NCBI RefSeq assembly: GCF_004770745.1 | Contig: NZ_RQGD01000022.1 | Location: forward strand, 328,970 to 392,969 | DNA from: Leptospira ognonensis | Lineage (GTDB): Bacteria > Spirochaetota > Leptospiria > Leptospirales > Leptospiraceae | Direction of reading: 5' to 3' | DNA: 64,000 nucleotides | Shown: piece by piece, positions 61,847-64,000 of the stretch | Layout: each line of letters begins with the position of its first letter | How positions within the stretch are numbered: position 1 is the first letter of the stretch | Notes under the pieces: model-generated | What the model saw: only the letters and a program-made list of their open reading frames with translations | The model's database searches: none | Told to the model about the DNA's origin: nothing | Translations under genes and position numbers: made by a program

Positions 61847-62629
61847 ATGAAAAGTATCGTTACGCTCATTCTTTCCCTACTGTTTGCTACCAGCATCAGT
61901 GCCCAAACCTACACGGTTTTCATCCATGGAAAATCTGACAAAAATCACAATGGTGTCGGAACCACCGATGTAAACGGTTATTGGGGAACTTCTGCCAATA
62001 CAGTCTCTGGTTCCAAAATTTTCGTCGGTTACGACGGCACCACAGACCCGAGAACGTACGGATCGGCGCGTGCTCAGACAAATGTAACTACCGGACTCAC
62101 AAATTACTGCAAAGGCACTAATTCATGTAAAATTGTATGCCATTCTGCAGGATGTTATGCCATCGAATATTGGTTAGCAAACTTAGGCGGAAGTGCCTCT
62201 TCAAAAGGCTTTAACCTAACAAAAGTAACAGCACTTGCGGCTGCTTCTGGTGGCTCCGAACTTGCTTCTTCTCTTAGCGGCATTACATTCGGATTTGGCG
62301 GGAATGCGATGGATAAATCATTGATCGTAGCTACTGCTCGAGGTGCTTTTAATCATAACAACACCGCTTCTATTTCGATCAATCATGTGCCAGGTTACAA
62401 AGGTGCTTTCGGACCTTCTGCAATATTGCCTGGTGAAGATGACTATGCTGTTGCTTTTCACTCATCATGCGGTTATAACAGAGCTGGTGGTCTTAACAAA
62501 TGCCAATCTTCTATTGTAAGCGGAAGCACTACTTACACCCAATATACAGGACACGTAAGAGCGTCTTCTCTCACTTCCACTGGATTGTATAAAAATCATA
62601 GTGAAATTAAAAACGAGGGAACACGATAA
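61847..62629 (+). CDS. Secreted alpha/beta-hydrolase-like protein
   Basis: A 260-residue exported protein: signal peptide MKSIVTLILSLLFATSISA with cleavage before QTYT. A nucleophile elbow IVCHSAGCYAIEYW (S100) is a variant of GxSxG with Cys in place of the first Gly. An oxyanion-type FIHGKSD segment is near 25-31. Six further cysteines (near 88, 94, 98, 103, 206 and 215) could form disulphides. The acid and His could be D193 or D194 and the final NHSEIKNE. AAAGGA lies ten bases before the ATG at 61847. It resembles secreted lipases, with no exact family recognised. Confidence 0.75.
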   Translation: MKSIVTLILSLLFATSISAQTYTVFIHGKSDKNHNGVGTTDVNGYWGTSANTVSGSKIFVGYDGTTDPRTYGSARAQTNVTTGLTNYCKGTNSCKIVCHSAGCYAIEYWLANLGGSASSKGFNLTKVTALAAASGGSELASSLSGITFGFGGNAMDKSLIVATARGAFNHNNTASISINHVPGYKGAFGPSAILPGEDDYAVAFHSSCGYNRAGGLNKCQSSIVSGSTTYTQYTGHVRASSLTSTGLYKNHSEIKNEGTR

Positions 62630-62652
62630 GCGAAATCAGTTTGTTTTAACTG

Positions 62653-62681
62653 TGGAATGGTTGGCTTAGTCAATCATTCCA
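62653..62681. terminator. 11-bp hairpin between convergent genes
   Basis: TGGAATGGTTG (62653-62663) pairs with CAATCATTCCA (62671-62681) across a seven-base loop. No T-tract follows on either side, so termination may be weak or factor-dependent. Confidence 0.5.
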
Positions 62682-62689
62682 AACTCACC

Positions 62690-63979
62690 TTAGACATATT
62701 CTTCCGAGGTCAATAAAATCAATTCAGAAACAAACTTCTTTTTTATTGTAAGAAGAGAATTTAAATCCAAAACTTGTTTTTGTAGTTTTAAAGATTTTGC
62801 TGCTAAATCTTCAGATACCTCTTCGTAAAATTTTTTACTTACAAAAGATTGAATTTTTGACAGTTCCTTTTCCCAATCCAAAAATACAAAGCCCAAATCA
62901 TCACTCTTGAAAGAATAAAAAAATTGCTGTACATTTGCCTTCGGCACCTCTTTCAATTTCAGAAACAATCCTAAGTTTGCGATATTGATATTTTTAAGCT
63001 CAGTAAGTGTCTCCTCTAATAATAATTTTTCAAACTCTGAATATAAAACATACCTTGTTTGAGAAGTGTATGCAATTTTCCCATTTTTGCAAGCGTCGAA
63101 TAACTCCTGCATGATCTCGCGGTTTTTCGCGATGAATTCATCAAATTGATAAGCAATGGACATTAAGCCAGTTCTATTTTCCCAATGAACTGGAAAAAGA
63201 TCCCACTCGTTTTTCATTCCAGGAGGCAATAATTTTTTGATAGAAATTTCATCAAAATCCTCGTCAAGGAATAACTTATTCTCATGAGTTACGGGATCAG
63301 ATTTATAGTAAAAAAATAATTTTTGTAAGTCGATCGTTTTCATTCCATTTGCGACAAAATAGTTTTGGATGGTTAGCATGATATCTGCCTGGCAAATGAT
63401 GCTTAAAAATTCAAAAAGTAGAATCGGATACTTACGATTCTCATTTGTATGAAAGTATACCTGATACGGTTCCGGATATCTTTCCCCAATCCATTTTTGA
63501 TTCAAATTAATAAAATGTAAAAGTGGTTCCGAACTTTCAGAGACTTTCCCATCCAAATCGACTGTCCATAAAAAATCAATAAATGCTTTCGGTACAATCA
63601 CATGACAGGTAAGAATCGTTTGATTGATTCGAACTTCATATTCGAGAAATACCGCCTTATCGAATAAGGGAGAAAACGGAGATTCTAAATGTTTTGATGC
63701 TGATTTTTGAAGCGTAACTGCTAGTTGATTCCATTTAGATGAGAGAATAGGTTTGATTATGCTTAGGAAAAGACTCTGGAATTTTGATTGGATTTCCTCG
63801 ATTTTTTCCATTTTGGAATGCGGAAAGCCATATTGAAGATAGAAATTTTTCTCATCAAAAGTTAAAGACAATGCGTACCAGAAGGAAACATCTTCGGAAT
63901 CCTTCGGATGTGCCTCTCTTAAATATTTAATTCGAGATTTAACAATATTTTTTCCCCAATCAAATTTTCGAGGTATCAT
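62690..63979 (-). CDS. Large cytosolic protein of unknown function
   Basis: A 429-residue protein without signal peptide or membrane helix. It has mixed composition with clusters of hydrophobic residues and Phe (IQSKFQSLFLSIIKPILSSKWNQL, LFEFLSIICQADIMLTIQNYF) and a C-terminal helix rich in Leu and Lys. It looks like an alpha/beta protein, but no motif is recognised; in overall size and feel it could be a flagellar, chemotaxis or transcription-related protein, which I cannot support. GGGGA lies five bases before the ATG at 63979, so it appears complete inside the window. Confidence 0.6.
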   Translation of the reverse strand: MIPRKFDWGKNIVKSRIKYLREAHPKDSEDVSFWYALSLTFDEKNFYLQYGFPHSKMEKIEEIQSKFQSLFLSIIKPILSSKWNQLAVTLQKSASKHLESPFSPLFDKAVFLEYEVRINQTILTCHVIVPKAFIDFLWTVDLDGKVSESSEPLLHFINLNQKWIGERYPEPYQVYFHTNENRKYPILLFEFLSIICQADIMLTIQNYFVANGMKTIDLQKLFFYYKSDPVTHENKLFLDEDFDEISIKKLLPPGMKNEWDLFPVHWENRTGLMSIAYQFDEFIAKNREIMQELFDACKNGKIAYTSQTRYVLYSEFEKLLLEETLTELKNINIANLGLFLKLKEVPKANVQQFFYSFKSDDLGFVFLDWEKELSKIQSFVSKKFYEEVSEDLAAKSLKLQKQVLDLNSLLTIKKKFVSELILLTSEEYV

Positions 63980-64000
63980 AAAGTCCCCAATTATAAATTC

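Noticed and set aside
1..64000. Insertion sequences, prophage genes, CRISPR arrays, rRNA and replication origin
   Set aside because: I looked for transposases, integrases, regular repeats, rRNA-like stretches and DnaA-type boxes and found none that I could support.

Overview
The window looks like chromosome of a spirochaete of the family Leptospiraceae, most likely genus Leptospira. The base composition is AT-rich (roughly 38-40% GC by eye). Many lipoproteins have loose spirochaetal lipoboxes. There are membrane class III cyclases, 7TM-type RsbU phosphatases, phasin-like small proteins and a stray FliG domain. No insertion sequence, prophage, CRISPR array or origin was seen. The species cannot be settled from sequence reading alone.

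Layout: 1-4.4 kb holds the tail of a short-chain dehydrogenase, metF, a MORN-repeat lipoprotein and a three-gene signalling operon (CheY-like receiver, CheC-type phosphatase, hybrid histidine kinase). 4.4-6.9 kb holds a P-domain subtilase lipoprotein and, downstream, a separate lipoprotein that looks like the subtilase propeptide. 7-10 kb has prfA, an EcsC-like protein and a lipoprotein. 10.1-17.1 kb is a tight leftward run: secreted helical protein, rhomboid protease, zinc-type dehydrogenase, an 817-residue protein whose C-terminal half is a divergent S-adenosylhomocysteine-hydrolase fold, a Nudix hydrolase, and a membrane-anchored nitrilase-like protein that has lost its catalytic cysteine. 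I recognise no described system with this composition, and it is my main candidate for something new.

17-31.8 kb: an alcohol dehydrogenase, an RsbU-type phosphatase, a nitronate monooxygenase, an operon of FecR-like protein with a CxxCH motif plus porin plus DsbD-like reductase, thyX, a two-domain alpha/beta hydrolase, hisI with its metal motif apparently moved to the N-terminus, and a class III cyclase. 31.8-42.9 kb: metG, a TerB-like protein, a large DUF2207-like zinc-ribbon membrane protein, a methyltransferase, an acyl-CoA dehydrogenase, ruvC, a paraoxonase-like lipoprotein and a phasin-like gene with a suggestive leader hairpin.

42.9-54.9 kb: tRNA-Pro(GGG), sixA, a Nudix RNA pyrophosphohydrolase, acylphosphatase, aldo/keto reductase, and a leftward operon (acyl-CoA dehydrogenase, APH-type kinase, DUF6285-like protein, histidine phosphatase) resembling the 4-hydroxyacyl-CoA pathway of levulinate degraders and of mammalian ACAD10/11. 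This is followed by an M23 peptidase, a CPBP protease, a stand-alone FliG C-terminal domain, an M32 carboxypeptidase and tRNA-Gly(TCC). 54.9-64 kb: an AlkC-like repair protein, a TetR repressor divergent from a nitroreductase with two matching palindromic operators, a LysE-type exporter, several small membrane proteins, and a secreted alpha/beta hydrolase behind a repeated TTGAC-rich promoter region.

Most genes are packed with gaps of a few bases or ATGA/GTGA overlaps, so operon assignments rest on spacing. Start codons were moved inward from the longest open frame where a ribosome-binding site, signal peptide or family length favoured it.
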